Shown piece after piece: positions 8,024 through 16,518 of a stretch of DNA of 64,000 nucleotides. The stretch covers positions 248,001 to 312,000 of the forward strand of contig NZ_BDDT01000001.1 of the NCBI RefSeq assembly GCF_001661495.1, read 5' to 3'. The position numbers and the translations under genes are program-made. Numbering within the stretch: the stretch's first letter is position 1; each line of letters starts with the position of its first letter. This stretch comes from Pseudoalteromonas prydzensis (GTDB taxonomy: Bacteria > Pseudomonadota > Gammaproteobacteria > Enterobacterales > Alteromonadaceae). The notes under the pieces were generated by a model, which saw nothing but the letters and a program-made list of their open reading frames with translations, was not told the origin of the DNA and did no database searches.

Positions 8024-8324
8024 GTCGCGTTGGCGACGGCAACCAAAGAGCGTACGATTTTCAAAGTTGACTCTGCTGCAAGTAATTCATCCCTGAAGCT
8101 GGGTTACTGTCGGCATCCATGCCTTCACTTCCTCAAGCTGCAAAGCTGCGCTTTGGTCATTCGTCACCTCTCAGCGCCCCGAGGATTTTACAGTTTCCTC
8201 AAAACCTAAATTGATATGAACGTAAACGCCGTGTATTCGCCGTCCATGGCGAAGTCACGGCTTTAATTGCTACCATGCAATTGATTACTCATCATTAATC
8301 TAATTTCGAGTGTGATCACGGGGA
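8024..8324 (+). repeat. R1 structured repeat, copy B (long first loop)
   Basis: Hairpin GTCGC-GTTG-GCGAC occupies 8024-8037. The CCAAAG/CTTTGG stem encloses an extra segment of about 110 nt. The second hairpin is GCCGTG ... TTCGCC-GTCCAT-GGCGAA ... CACGGC, whose inner stem differs completely from copies C-E but still pairs. The third is AATTGC-TACCAT-GCAATT. The tail GTGTGATCACGGGG ends at 8323. The HTH gene follows at 8413 in the same orientation. Confidence 0.75.
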
Positions 8325-8412
8325 AATTGTCTTAGCAGCAGCCTTTTATGCAAAATTTGTCGATGTACAAAGAGTTATGTATATTAAATTCAACTTAGTT
8401 TGAGTAACGCGA

Positions 8413-8592
8413 ATGGCTAATCAAGATCAAAAGGGCAAATGGCTTTCGAGTAAAGAAGCTATGAAGCATCTAAAAATATCAGGCTGTGAGCTTATGCATC
8501 GCCGCGAACGTGGTGAGCTTAAGTTTGAAAAGCGCGGGCGGGCATATTTTTATTATATTGGAGTTAGCAATAAGACTACGCTTAACTTTTAA
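8413..8592 (+). CDS. Small excisionase-like HTH protein
   Basis: A 59-residue frame starts MANQDQKGKWLSSKEAMKHL and continues KISGCELMHRRERGELKFEK with a basic end. The pattern of a short helix-turn-helix starting SSKEAMKHLKIS and a wing with RRERGELKFEKRGRAYFYY is that of HTH_17/excisionase and MerR-like DNA-binding domains. Such proteins act as small repressors or as directionality factors for site-specific recombination. No recombinase is nearby. Its upstream sequence (8345-8412) resembles that of the next gene (8843-8912), sharing TATATT and TTTGAGTAAC before the ATGGC start. A good terminator follows immediately. Confidence 0.68.
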   Translation: MANQDQKGKWLSSKEAMKHLKISGCELMHRRERGELKFEKRGRAYFYYIGVSNKTTLNF

Positions 8593-8597
8593 AATGT

Positions 8598-8616
8598 AAC
8601 CTCATTCGAGGTTTTT
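8598..8616 (+). terminator. Rho-independent terminator after the small HTH gene
   Basis: Inverted repeat AACCTC-ATTC-GAGGTT is followed by a T run, 5 bp after the stop codon of the HTH gene and directly before R1 copy C. Confidence 0.7.
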
Positions 8617-8828
8617 GCCAGATTGCTGGCGGCAACCAAGGGGCGCATAGCGCCGTACGCCCCTTGGAACCCCACGGCGCCCCGAGCATTTTGCAGTTTC
8701 TTCAAAACCTCAATTGATATGAACGTAAACGCCGTGTAAGGCACATCCTTGTGCCAGTCACGGCTTCGATTGCTTCCATGCAATCAATTACTCATCAATT
8801 ACGTCTTTTCGGGCAAAATGACGGGGGA
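8615..8828 (+). repeat. R1 structured repeat, copy C (complete)
   Basis: Its elements in order are hairpin GCCAG-ATTG-CTGGC (8617-8630) and stem CCAAGGGGCG/CGCCCCTTGG. The 5' closing strand CCCCGAGCATTTTGC (8680-8694) follows, then GCCGTG-TAA-GGCACA ... TGTGCC-AGT-CACGGC and GATTGC-TTCCAT-GCAATC. The 3' closing strand GCAAAATGACGGGG (8813-8826) completes it. The Dnd-associated methyltransferase starts at 8913 in the same orientation. Confidence 0.8.
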
Positions 8829-8912
8829 GTTTAACTCAGCATTAGCCTTCAAATTTGTTGTTGCTATTGCTGTTAGGTATATTGAGTTATCTTAACTATT
8901 TGAGTAACTTAA

Positions 8913-10619
8913 ATGGCTGCTAACTTACCGACATCACTCAACTTCCCTCAATACCGTGATTTAGTAAAAATGCTCAAACATGGTAAATCATTACCTACAG
9001 CCATTTATTTACATAAAAGTTCATTAGAAGAAGCCCTGTCACCTGAATTATTCAGCTTCATAGAAAACACTATTATCAAACTTGAAGTCGAGCAACCGTG
9101 GAACTTAATTAAGCTCTATAAACGTGACTTAAAATTTACACTACTAAACTACCCTGATTTTGATAAATACGCATACCCTGCACTTCATACCAGCCATACA
9201 ATAGATGCCCAAGAGCTAACATTAAAAACAACTAATTACATTGGCTCAAATAATCCCCCCATATTGCACCGTAAAGAAACCTTTGTTCTGGCCAATTATC
9301 CTCACTACCCATTATTTAAAGATATTACCGAGGAAGGAGAACAAATTGGCCTGTACCAAAACACCAAAAGCATTGGTTTTAAACAACAATGGCATAACTT
9401 AATTAAACGCAAAGGCTATAAGCTTGATGAGCAAGGACGGCTGCATAAAGTAGCAGAAATACCAAAACCTGAAATTGAACATAAACCACAAGCAATACAG
9501 CGCCATTTAACGGCTATAAATCGCGATAGACTTTCAGCGCCTTTTCAAAAACTGGCAAAGTATGGCTACTTAAATGGAGATTATTCAATACTTGATTACG
9601 GTTGTGGGTTAGCTGATGACGCAACTGAGCTAGAAGCACATGGGCTTAATATAAATGCTTGGGATCCAGTACACAGGCCAAGCGGAAATAAGCAAACTAG
9701 TGATATTGTTAATTTGGGTTTTGTACTCAATGTTATTGAAGATCAACAAGAGCGAAAAGAGACTTTAAAAGCAGCTTATAAACACACTAATAGACTGCTT
9801 TTAGTATCTGTAATGCTCGCCAACGAGGCAAAACAAGAACATTTTAAACAATACAAAGACGGCGTAATTACTAAATGGAATACGTTTCAAAAATACTATA
9901 GCCAAGCACAAATAAGAGCTTACATAGAGCAGACCCTAAACGTTAAAACAATGGCGTTTGGGCAAGGCATAATTGCTATTTTTAAATGCCCGCAATTAGA
10001 AGAGGCACATCATTTAGAGCTGCAATTTCAAAATTATAATTGGCAACACATAACGCAAAGGCCACAACCAAAAGCATTACCCAAAGCCCAGCAAAAAACC
10101 TTGTTTGAAAAACACCAAACACTGCTTGATGATTTTTGGCAACATTGCCTGCACTTTGGCCGTTTACCCGCAAACGATGAGTTTGAGCAAAGCACAACAT
10201 TGCGCAAATACTTTGCCAGCCACAACAAAGCATTTACCCTGCTGCAAAATTACTATGAGCAAAATGAGTTTGAGCAAGCGCAACAAAAACGAAAACACGA
10301 TTTACTGGTTTATTTTGCACTTAGCCTATTTGGTAAACGCCAAGCTAAAAGCCACATGCCTGCAAGGCTAACGCGAGATTTAAAAGTACATTTTGATGAT
10401 TACAACCAAGCATTAGAGCAAGCAAAGCAACTGCTTTTCTCGATTGCAGAGCCTGCTAATATTGGTAATGCCTGTTATCAAGCCTATGAGCAGATTCAAC
10501 TCGGTGAGTTACACGACAACCACTCGTATATATTACCCACTCGTTACTTAAATCATCTCCCCGCAATATTGCGTGTATACATAGGTTGTGCAGTGCAGTT
10601 TCCTCAAAACCTCAATTGA
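8913..10619 (+). CDS. DNA phosphorothioation-associated putative methyltransferase (orphan)
   Basis: The 568-residue protein matches the Dnd-associated methyltransferase family. Its N-terminal part has LPTAIYLHKSSLEEALSPEL, LLNYPDFDKYAYPAL and NNPPILHRKETFVL. A SAM-binding fold follows with RHLTAINRDRLSAPFQKLAK, LDYGCGLADD (the SAM glycine motif) and INAWDPVHRPSG. The family is found beside dnd phosphorothioation genes and in defence islands; its substrate is unknown. No dnd gene is present here. Its last seven residues (QFPQNLN) and stop codon are encoded by R1 copy D, so the original C-terminus has probably been replaced or trimmed by repeat insertion. Confidence 0.8.
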   Translation: MAANLPTSLNFPQYRDLVKMLKHGKSLPTAIYLHKSSLEEALSPELFSFIENTIIKLEVEQPWNLIKLYKRDLKFTLLNYPDFDKYAYPALHTSHTIDAQELTLKTTNYIGSNNPPILHRKETFVLANYPHYPLFKDITEEGEQIGLYQNTKSIGFKQQWHNLIKRKGYKLDEQGRLHKVAEIPKPEIEHKPQAIQRHLTAINRDRLSAPFQKLAKYGYLNGDYSILDYGCGLADDATELEAHGLNINAWDPVHRPSGNKQTSDIVNLGFVLNVIEDQQERKETLKAAYKHTNRLLLVSVMLANEAKQEHFKQYKDGVITKWNTFQKYYSQAQIRAYIEQTLNVKTMAFGQGIIAIFKCPQLEEAHHLELQFQNYNWQHITQRPQPKALPKAQQKTLFEKHQTLLDDFWQHCLHFGRLPANDEFEQSTTLRKYFASHNKAFTLLQNYYEQNEFEQAQQKRKHDLLVYFALSLFGKRQAKSHMPARLTRDLKVHFDDYNQALEQAKQLLFSIAEPANIGNACYQAYEQIQLGELHDNHSYILPTRYLNHLPAILRVYIGCAVQFPQNLN

Positions 10620-10730
10620 TATGAACGTAAACGCCGTGTAAGGCACATCCATGTGCATGTCACGGCTTTAATTGCATCCATGCAATTAATTACTCATCAA
10701 TTGAGTCTTTTCGGGCAAAATGACGGGGGA
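10595..10730 (+). repeat. R1 structured repeat, copy D (3' half only)
   Basis: The copy starts at GCAGTTTCC inside the methyltransferase reading frame, so hairpins 0 and 1 and the 5' closing strand are missing. Hairpins GGCACAT-CC-ATGTGC(A) and AATTGCAT-CC-ATGCAATT are present, as is the tail GCAAAATGACGGGGG. From here through the start of the next gene (10595-10830) it is nearly identical to 11639-11874. Confidence 0.8.
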
Positions 10731-10772
10731 ATTGCCTTAGCAGCGGCCTTTAATTCAATAATGAGTTAATGC

Positions 10773-10800
10773 TTGTTTACATTGCATTTTTTAGTAAACT
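10773..10800 (+). promoter_or_regulatory. Promoter with inverted repeat, duplicated upstream of the helicase
   Basis: A -35-like TTGTTT (10773-10778) and -10-like TAAACT (10795-10800) are 16 bp apart. They overlap a perfect 6-bp inverted repeat GTTTAC-N13-GTAAAC (10775-10799), a possible operator. The same sequence stands before the helicase gene. Confidence 0.5.
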
Positions 10801-10827
10801 GAATGCTCGCAAACAGGGAGTGAATTA

Positions 10828-11526
10828 ATGCAAAAAATATTTAATGAGTTAGAAGATGTTTTAAAATCGCAAAATCACCTGAAGAGCAATTTCTTCGGTA
10901 GTTTAAATATTAAGAGCTGGAAATTATTTTTAGCAAAATTTGTAGCCCTCTACTTTTTAATATTTGCAGTATTCCCCTTTGTTTCCAGAATTGATAATTC
11001 TGTCATTTCAGAAAATATTTACCCGTACTCTGCAATGATATTTTTCATCACCCCTGTAATTTATCTTTTTATAAAACTGATGATGAATACTTGTACCGCA
11101 TTAAAAAACCCTAGCTATGACTTTTTTAAACCAATAATGAAAGATATAAGCTTACATACAAACCTTGTAGATAAATTTTCAACATTTCAGAGCTATGAGC
11201 TATCTCAATCAATTAGAAGACTTACTTACGATATTGAAAGAACGAAAGGAAGAATGGGTTTTTTAGTAGGTGCAATAGAAAAGCTAGGGATTATTCCCTA
11301 TTGCATAACCTTATGTTTCGCACTCAGTAATTTTCTTGATAAAAATGAGGGGAGTACAATTTATATATACGCTCTTGCCTTTTTATTCGGTTTATATGGC
11401 GGAGCTATAGTTACATTAAAAATAATAGATAAATTAGAATTTTTTAAAGTAATTTTAATTGATGCCAATGAGATTGCAGAACTGAGAGAATCACAAGAAG
11501 TAGAGCCAAATAACAAAAAAGCTTAA
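10828..11526 (+). CDS. Unknown four-helix membrane protein
   Basis: The 232-residue protein has two hydrophobic helices in the N-terminal half (LFLAKFVALYFLIFAVFPFV and SAMIFFITPVIYLFIKLMM) and two near the C-terminus (KLGIIPYCITLCFALSNFL and IYALAFLFGLYGGAIVTL). A cytosolic loop of about 70 residues with charged helical sequence (SQSIRRLTYDIERTKGRMG) separates the pairs. I do not recognise a family. It is a single gene between R1 copies D and E, with a promoter region copied almost exactly in front of the next gene, so both may respond to the same signal. Membrane proteins in defence islands are often abortive-infection effectors, but that is only a guess here. Confidence 0.6.
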   Translation: MQKIFNELEDVLKSQNHLKSNFFGSLNIKSWKLFLAKFVALYFLIFAVFPFVSRIDNSVISENIYPYSAMIFFITPVIYLFIKLMMNTCTALKNPSYDFFKPIMKDISLHTNLVDKFSTFQSYELSQSIRRLTYDIERTKGRMGFLVGAIEKLGIIPYCITLCFALSNFLDKNEGSTIYIYALAFLFGLYGGAIVTLKIIDKLEFFKVILIDANEIAELRESQEVEPNNKKA

Positions 11527-11562
11527 CCTTTTCACCTATCTTTCAAGCTTTATTCGATTATT

Positions 11563-11773
11563 GCCAGATTGCTGGCGGCAACCAAGGGGCGGATACCGCC
11601 GACCGCCCCTTGGAACCCCACGGCGCCCCGAGCATTTTGCACTTTCCTCAAAGCCTAAATTGATATGAACGTAAACGCCGTGTAAGGCACATCCATGTGC
11701 CTGTCACGGCTTTGATTGCATCCATGCAATCAATTACTCATCAATCGAGTCTTTTCGGGCAAAATGACGGGGG
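11563..11773 (+). repeat. R1 structured repeat, copy E (complete reference copy)
   Basis: This is the best-preserved copy. Hairpin 0 is GCCAG-ATTG-CTGGC (11563-11576). Stem 1 pairs 11582-11592 with 11603-11613 (CCAAGGGGCGG/CCGCCCCTTGG). Hairpin 2 has outer stem GCCGTG/CACGGC (11677-11682, 11705-11710), a 3x3 internal loop, inner stem GGCACAT/ATGTGCC and apical CC. Hairpin 3 is GATTGCAT-CC-ATGCAATC (11714-11731). The closing stem pairs CATTTTGC (11633-11640) with GCAAAATG (11759-11766), extended by CCCCG with CGGGG. The helicase gene starts at 11872. Confidence 0.85.
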
Positions 11774-11816
11774 AACAGCCTTAGCATTATCCTTTAATTC
11801 AATAATGAGTTAATGC

Positions 11817-11844
11817 TTGTTTACATTGCATTTTTTAGTAAACT
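11817..11844 (+). promoter_or_regulatory. Second copy of the GTTTAC-N13-GTAAAC promoter
   Basis: This is the same -35/-10 pair and inverted repeat (11819-11843) as upstream of the membrane-protein gene, offset by exactly 1044 bp. GGGAG lies just upstream of the ATG at 11872. Confidence 0.5.
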
Positions 11845-11871
11845 GAATGCTCGCAAACAGGGAGCGATTTA

Positions 11872-14800
11872 ATGCAACAGATTGGTATTTACGAGCAGTT
11901 AATTACACAAGTAATTAAGCAAAACTTAAATCGCGATCAATTTTATGTCGGTGAACGCCAGCTTGAATCGGCTGAAGCTGCTATTTGGCTTTCGCGCTTT
12001 TTAGGTAAGCTTGTTGAACATGCAATTGATGCAATTCCTAATTCAAACGAGCGTTTGCAAGAGCAAATAAACCTCGCAAACAGTCTTGTGCTTTGGCTTA
12101 AAGATCATATTCGCGATGACGAGCTGATCAATGAAAACCTTATCGACAGCCAAGGCCGTATTCTTACTGCACTGTTTAATACTCAAAACCCTATTGCGGC
12201 CAATCTTAAAGATTACTCTCACGATATTTTTCCGCTAACAGGGCTTACCCAAAGCGAATTATTTAGCGGTGCGAATGCGGGGATCTCCCTCGAAACCGAG
12301 CTAAAACGCGAGATTAAATCGTCCGACACTATTTACTGGCTTGTCTCATTTATAAAATGGACGGGGCTGCGAATATTTAAAAATGAGCTTGAAGCCTTTA
12401 CCAAAAGCGGCAATAAACTCAAAGTAATCACCACCTCGTACATGGGTGCAACTGATGCTAAAGCGGTGGAGTTTTTAGCTAACCTACCAAACACTGAGGT
12501 AAAGCTTAGCTACAACAATCAGCAAGAGCGCTTACACGCAAAATCATACTTGTTTATGCGTAATACGGGTTTTCATACCGGTTATATTGGCTCGTCTAAT
12601 TTATCGCATTCGGCGCTTACTAGCGGCCTTGAGTGGAACTTAAAAATTACCGCCCAAGAGATCCCGCACATCATAGCCAAAACTAAAAGCACCTTTGAAA
12701 CTTACTGGCAATCGCCAGATTTCGAGCTATTTACTGGCAAGGTTGAATGTAAAGAAAAGCTCATAAATTCACTTAACGAGCAACGCGGTGTTGGCCAAGC
12801 AAGCAGCCAGTTTTATTTTGATATAACACCAAAAACCCACCAGCTCGCTATTTTAGAAAAACTAAGCGTTGAACGTAGCGTTCATAATCGCTTTAAAAAC
12901 TTAGTGGTTGCAGCAACGGGAACTGGTAAAACAATAATCTCAGCGTTCGACTTTAAAACCGTTTACGACAAAAACCCAAACGCACACTTTTTGTTTGTAG
13001 CCCACCGCGAAGAAATACTCAAACAAGCGCAAAGCGCTTATCGTGGCGTGCTTAAAAATAACGACTTTGGTGAGCTTTGGGTTGGTAACTACAAACCACA
13101 GCGCTATAACCAATTATTTGCGTCAATCCAAACGCTGAATAGCCAAATTGAATCGCTCAATCTAACCCACGATTACTACGACTACATAGTTATAGACGAA
13201 GTGCATCACGTAAGCGCCGCCAGTTATCGCGCTATTCTAAACCACTTTACGCCCACAATATTACTTGGCTTAACCGCCACACCAGAGCGACAAGATGGCG
13301 CCAATATACTGGATGATTTTTGTGGGGTAATTGCCGCTGAAATTCGCTTGCCAGAGGCAATAAATCAACGCCATTTATGCCCGTTTCAATACTTTGGATT
13401 AGATGACGATATCGACCTAAGCCAAATAACATGGCGTGGTGGCCGTTACGATATAAGCGAGCTAAGTAACCTTTATACAGGGGAGAACAGCCGCGCTAAC
13501 AAAATTATATCCAGCCTTGCTGATATAGTGACTAATGTTCACAACATTAAAGCATTGGCGTTTTGTGTGAGCCAAAAACACGCTGAATTTATGGCCTCTA
13601 AATTCAACTTAGCAGGCATAAACGCCGATGTACTGATCAGCAAAAATACCAATGAACGGGCGCACAAACAGCAAGCCCTGCGCCAAGGCGAAATACAAAT
13701 ACTCTGCGTGGTTGATATTTTTAACGAGGGGGTCGATATTCCAGAGGTTGATACCCTGTTATTTTTACGCCCAACTGAAAGCCTAACGCTGTTTTTACAG
13801 CAACTCGGCCGTGGCTTACGCTTGCCAGATAATAGCCCAAAGCAATGCTGTACCGTGCTCGACTTTGTAGGCAACGCTCGCCCAGAATACGACTTTGCTA
13901 GCAAGTTTCGCGCGCTGATAGGTAAAAGCAACCAACCAATAAAAACCGAGATCGAAAACAACTTCCCGCATTTACCGCTGGGTTGCCGAATAGAGCTTCA
14001 AAAGCGTACACAGCAAACAATATTAAAAAATATTCAGCAAGCCATAAACACTAAACGCCGTTTACAACAGCTGATAACTGCTTACCCGCAACACACCAAT
14101 GATGCGCTAACGCTAAGTAACTTTTTACACATAAATCCACAAGTCACGCTTGAAGATATATACAAACCAAAAGACAGAAAGCTCGGCGGCTGGCACTGGT
14201 TAAAAGACGATGAAATACCCGCAGAGCAAGCCGACCTTTACGCCGCGTATTACCGCGCTATCAACACCCAGTTACTCGGCTGCGACTCGCTCAGCTACTT
14301 ATGCTTTTTACGTGATTTATGTAACAACGACTTTAGTTTTACGCCAACAGCGCAAAACCAACAGTACGCGCTTATGGCGCATTACAACTTTTGGGATAAC
14401 ACAGGCACAAGTTTAGGCTTTAAAACGCTTGAGCAAAGCTTACAGGCACTTAAACACAAAGAGCTACAGCAGGAACTTGCCCAAGTGATTGTGCTGTTAA
14501 TAAATCGCATTCACCAGCAAGAAAGCGATTTAACGTGCTTACCTAATCACGTAATCAAATTACACAGCCGCTACACGCGCCAACAAATACTCGCCGCATT
14601 TGGCGCTCACACGTTTGAGCAAAAGTCATCTGCTCGTGAGGGTGTTCTTATATTAAACGACCAAAACCTAGAGCTGTTATTTGTAACACTCAACAAGTGC
14701 GAAAAAACCTACTCACCCACCACGCTGTATCACGACTACGCAATCAGCCCCACCCTGTTCCATTGGCAAACGCAAAACAGCGCCCGCCCAGAACACGGCC

Positions 14801-15024
14801 GCGGCCTTAGTTATATTCAGCACCAACAAACAGGCAAAACCATATTGTTATTTGTGCGCGAACAAGGCAAAGACGAAAACGGCCGAACCATGGGATTTGT
14901 AAACTACGGCGAGGTTAAATACCAAAGCCACAACGGCAGTCAGCCGATGAATATAACGTGGGAGTTAACCAGCCCAATGCCAAGTGAAATGTGGCATGAA
15001 GCTGGAAAATTGGCGGTTGGGTGA
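11872..15024 (+). CDS. PLD-family nuclease fused to SF2 helicase (DUF3427-type C-terminus)
   Basis: The 1050-residue protein has an N-terminal phospholipase-D-like nuclease module, with HAKSYLF at about residue 222 and GSSNLSHSAL following, the HxK and GSxN pattern of HKD nucleases. A superfamily 2 helicase follows: motif I AATGTGKT (about 347-354), motif II DEVHH (about 441), motif III GLTATPER, and motif VI QQLGRGLRL (about 642). The C-terminal 250 residues resemble DUF3427. Such fusions occur in defence islands and probably unwind and cut foreign nucleic acid. One helicase site and one PLD half-site are seen, so the nuclease would need dimerisation. It ends 3 bp from the convergent KAP gene. 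Confidence 0.85.
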   Translation: MQQIGIYEQLITQVIKQNLNRDQFYVGERQLESAEAAIWLSRFLGKLVEHAIDAIPNSNERLQEQINLANSLVLWLKDHIRDDELINENLIDSQGRILTALFNTQNPIAANLKDYSHDIFPLTGLTQSELFSGANAGISLETELKREIKSSDTIYWLVSFIKWTGLRIFKNELEAFTKSGNKLKVITTSYMGATDAKAVEFLANLPNTEVKLSYNNQQERLHAKSYLFMRNTGFHTGYIGSSNLSHSALTSGLEWNLKITAQEIPHIIAKTKSTFETYWQSPDFELFTGKVECKEKLINSLNEQRGVGQASSQFYFDITPKTHQLAILEKLSVERSVHNRFKNLVVAATGTGKTIISAFDFKTVYDKNPNAHFLFVAHREEILKQAQSAYRGVLKNNDFGELWVGNYKPQRYNQLFASIQTLNSQIESLNLTHDYYDYIVIDEVHHVSAASYRAILNHFTPTILLGLTATPERQDGANILDDFCGVIAAEIRLPEAINQRHLCPFQYFGLDDDIDLSQITWRGGRYDISELSNLYTGENSRANKIISSLADIVTNVHNIKALAFCVSQKHAEFMASKFNLAGINADVLISKNTNERAHKQQALRQGEIQILCVVDIFNEGVDIPEVDTLLFLRPTESLTLFLQQLGRGLRLPDNSPKQCCTVLDFVGNARPEYDFASKFRALIGKSNQPIKTEIENNFPHLPLGCRIELQKRTQQTILKNIQQAINTKRRLQQLITAYPQHTNDALTLSNFLHINPQVTLEDIYKPKDRKLGGWHWLKDDEIPAEQADLYAAYYRAINTQLLGCDSLSYLCFLRDLCNNDFSFTPTAQNQQYALMAHYNFWDNTGTSLGFKTLEQSLQALKHKELQQELAQVIVLLINRIHQQESDLTCLPNHVIKLHSRYTRQQILAAFGAHTFEQKSSAREGVLILNDQNLELLFVTLNKCEKTYSPTTLYHDYAISPTLFHWQTQNSARPEHGRGLSYIQHQQTGKTILLFVREQGKDENGRTMGFVNYGEVKYQSHNGSQPMNITWELTSPMPSEMWHEAGKLAVG

Positions 15025-15027
15025 TAA

Positions 15028-16509
15028 TTAACTTATATCATGCGCTAATTCAACGTAGCGAAAATAATCATCAATTGTCCAGAATTTTCTCGAGGGATCG
15101 TATTGATCTAATGCTCTTTTAAAAGTACAGAAGTTTTTATCCTTTGTCTTTGCGGTACTACTCTCGTATTTATCATTCATAGTAGATTTAACAAACTCTA
15201 CATCAGCTGTCATCTTTGAAGAGTTAAGCACCTTTCCATATATATGAGCAAACTTGTAAGCTTCTTTAAAAATAGGTGGCTCATTCTCGAGTATTAACTT
15301 TATATCTCTATCTAAGCTCGTAAAGGCTAAATCTATTGAGTATTTAACTGTATGACCCTTAACCCTCTGCTGCTGCTGAGTAGTTTCTGGAGCATCTAAC
15401 TTTTTATGTAAACGTTTTCGGTCATAAGATTCACGATAAAACTCTGATTCAAATTCACATATTAATTGCAGAAGTAACCTGGTATCAAAAATTTCATTCT
15501 CACAATGTATGACTATAGATTCATACTTGCTGAATAACTGCTCAAGCCGCCTGAGTGAAAGCTCATATAAATTTCCAATGGCAGAAAAAATATGTGATAA
15601 CCCATCTTTATCTTGTTCATTTTCAAGAAAAAACATTTTGTCAATTTTATCGACTATTAGAGATTTTTGAATTAACAGAGATGCGAAGTTCTTTAGATCA
15701 GGTTTAGGAATCTTCGCAGTGCGGCTAAAAAATCTGGAAAGGTATTCTTTACCGTCAAATTCATTACCGTAGACAGCCTTAATAGATTTACTTAATTGAT
15801 CTGTATCTGTAGCAATAATAAAAACGTAATTTTTTAATTCGAAAAAGTGCTTTATAACTTCTAAAAATTCAATTGCGTAATTAGGTCTACACCTATCTAA
15901 TTCGTCGATTAAAATATAGACTTTAGCATCACCATCATATAGTTGAGCAAATCGCTCTAACGAAGTTTTGATATCTTCAATTGCATCTTTTTGTCGCATA
16001 TATACTTCATTAAGCTTTTTACCAACTGTTTGGTAATCCTCATCTTCAAAAGTAAACTTTTTTGTGAACTCAACAATAGCACTATTCCCAGTAACGCCAG
16101 ATACATAAGCCCCCCCAGCAACAGCAAGTAGATTCCATGTTTTTTTAGAATATTTCGCCGCAAATTTTAATAATACTTCTTCTTGATGCGCACAATTCTG
16201 CAGAGTATTAATTAAAGCCATTTGTTCTATCAGCTCACTAATAATAACTAGCAATGGGTCATCCGAAAAGTCTGAAATCCACGCATCAATGTGTATAACT
16301 GGTAGTTCATGGTCAAATCTCAAATCTGAATATAACTGCTTCAAAAAGTGAGATTTTCCAACTCCCCATGAGCCATCTAGATTTAGCACTAAAGGACTGT
16401 TTTGTTTGCGTATATAGCTAGATAAAAACTCTCCATATGCTTTTCTACCTAATTCACATGATTCAAAGGTATAATCATTCTTCCATTGTTTAAACTTGTC
16501 GCTACCCAT
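15028..16509 (-). CDS. KAP-family P-loop NTPase
   Basis: The 493-residue protein has Walker A GSWGVGKS (residues 46-53), Walker B VYILIDELDRC (about 197-207) with the KAP-specific DRCRP sequence, and the sensor-like segment FIIATDTDQLSKS. The region between Walker A and B contains a weakly hydrophobic stretch (LLAVAGGAYVSGVTG), where KAP NTPases carry membrane-inserted helices. Bacterial KAP proteins are recurrent parts of anti-phage and plasmid-exclusion systems. It is the second gene of a two-gene operon, 9 bp after the PD-(D/E)XK nuclease, suggesting it senses or powers the nuclease. The ATG at 16509 directly follows that short spacer. Confidence 0.83.
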   Translation of the reverse strand: MGSDKFKQWKNDYTFESCELGRKAYGEFLSSYIRKQNSPLVLNLDGSWGVGKSHFLKQLYSDLRFDHELPVIHIDAWISDFSDDPLLVIISELIEQMALINTLQNCAHQEEVLLKFAAKYSKKTWNLLAVAGGAYVSGVTGNSAIVEFTKKFTFEDEDYQTVGKKLNEVYMRQKDAIEDIKTSLERFAQLYDGDAKVYILIDELDRCRPNYAIEFLEVIKHFFELKNYVFIIATDTDQLSKSIKAVYGNEFDGKEYLSRFFSRTAKIPKPDLKNFASLLIQKSLIVDKIDKMFFLENEQDKDGLSHIFSAIGNLYELSLRRLEQLFSKYESIVIHCENEIFDTRLLLQLICEFESEFYRESYDRKRLHKKLDAPETTQQQQRVKGHTVKYSIDLAFTSLDRDIKLILENEPPIFKEAYKFAHIYGKVLNSSKMTADVEFVKSTMNDKYESSTAKTKDKNFCTFKRALDQYDPSRKFWTIDDYFRYVELAHDIS

Positions 16510-16518
16510 TCATAAACC

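Noticed and set aside
8913-10619. A complete Dnd phosphorothioation system
   Set aside because: Only the associated methyltransferase is present; no dndA-E or dndFGH homologue is visible nearby.
11872-15024. PLD-helicase as part of DISARM
   Set aside because: In DISARM the PLD protein (DrmC) and helicase (DrmA) are separate, and no DUF1998 (DrmB) gene is present.
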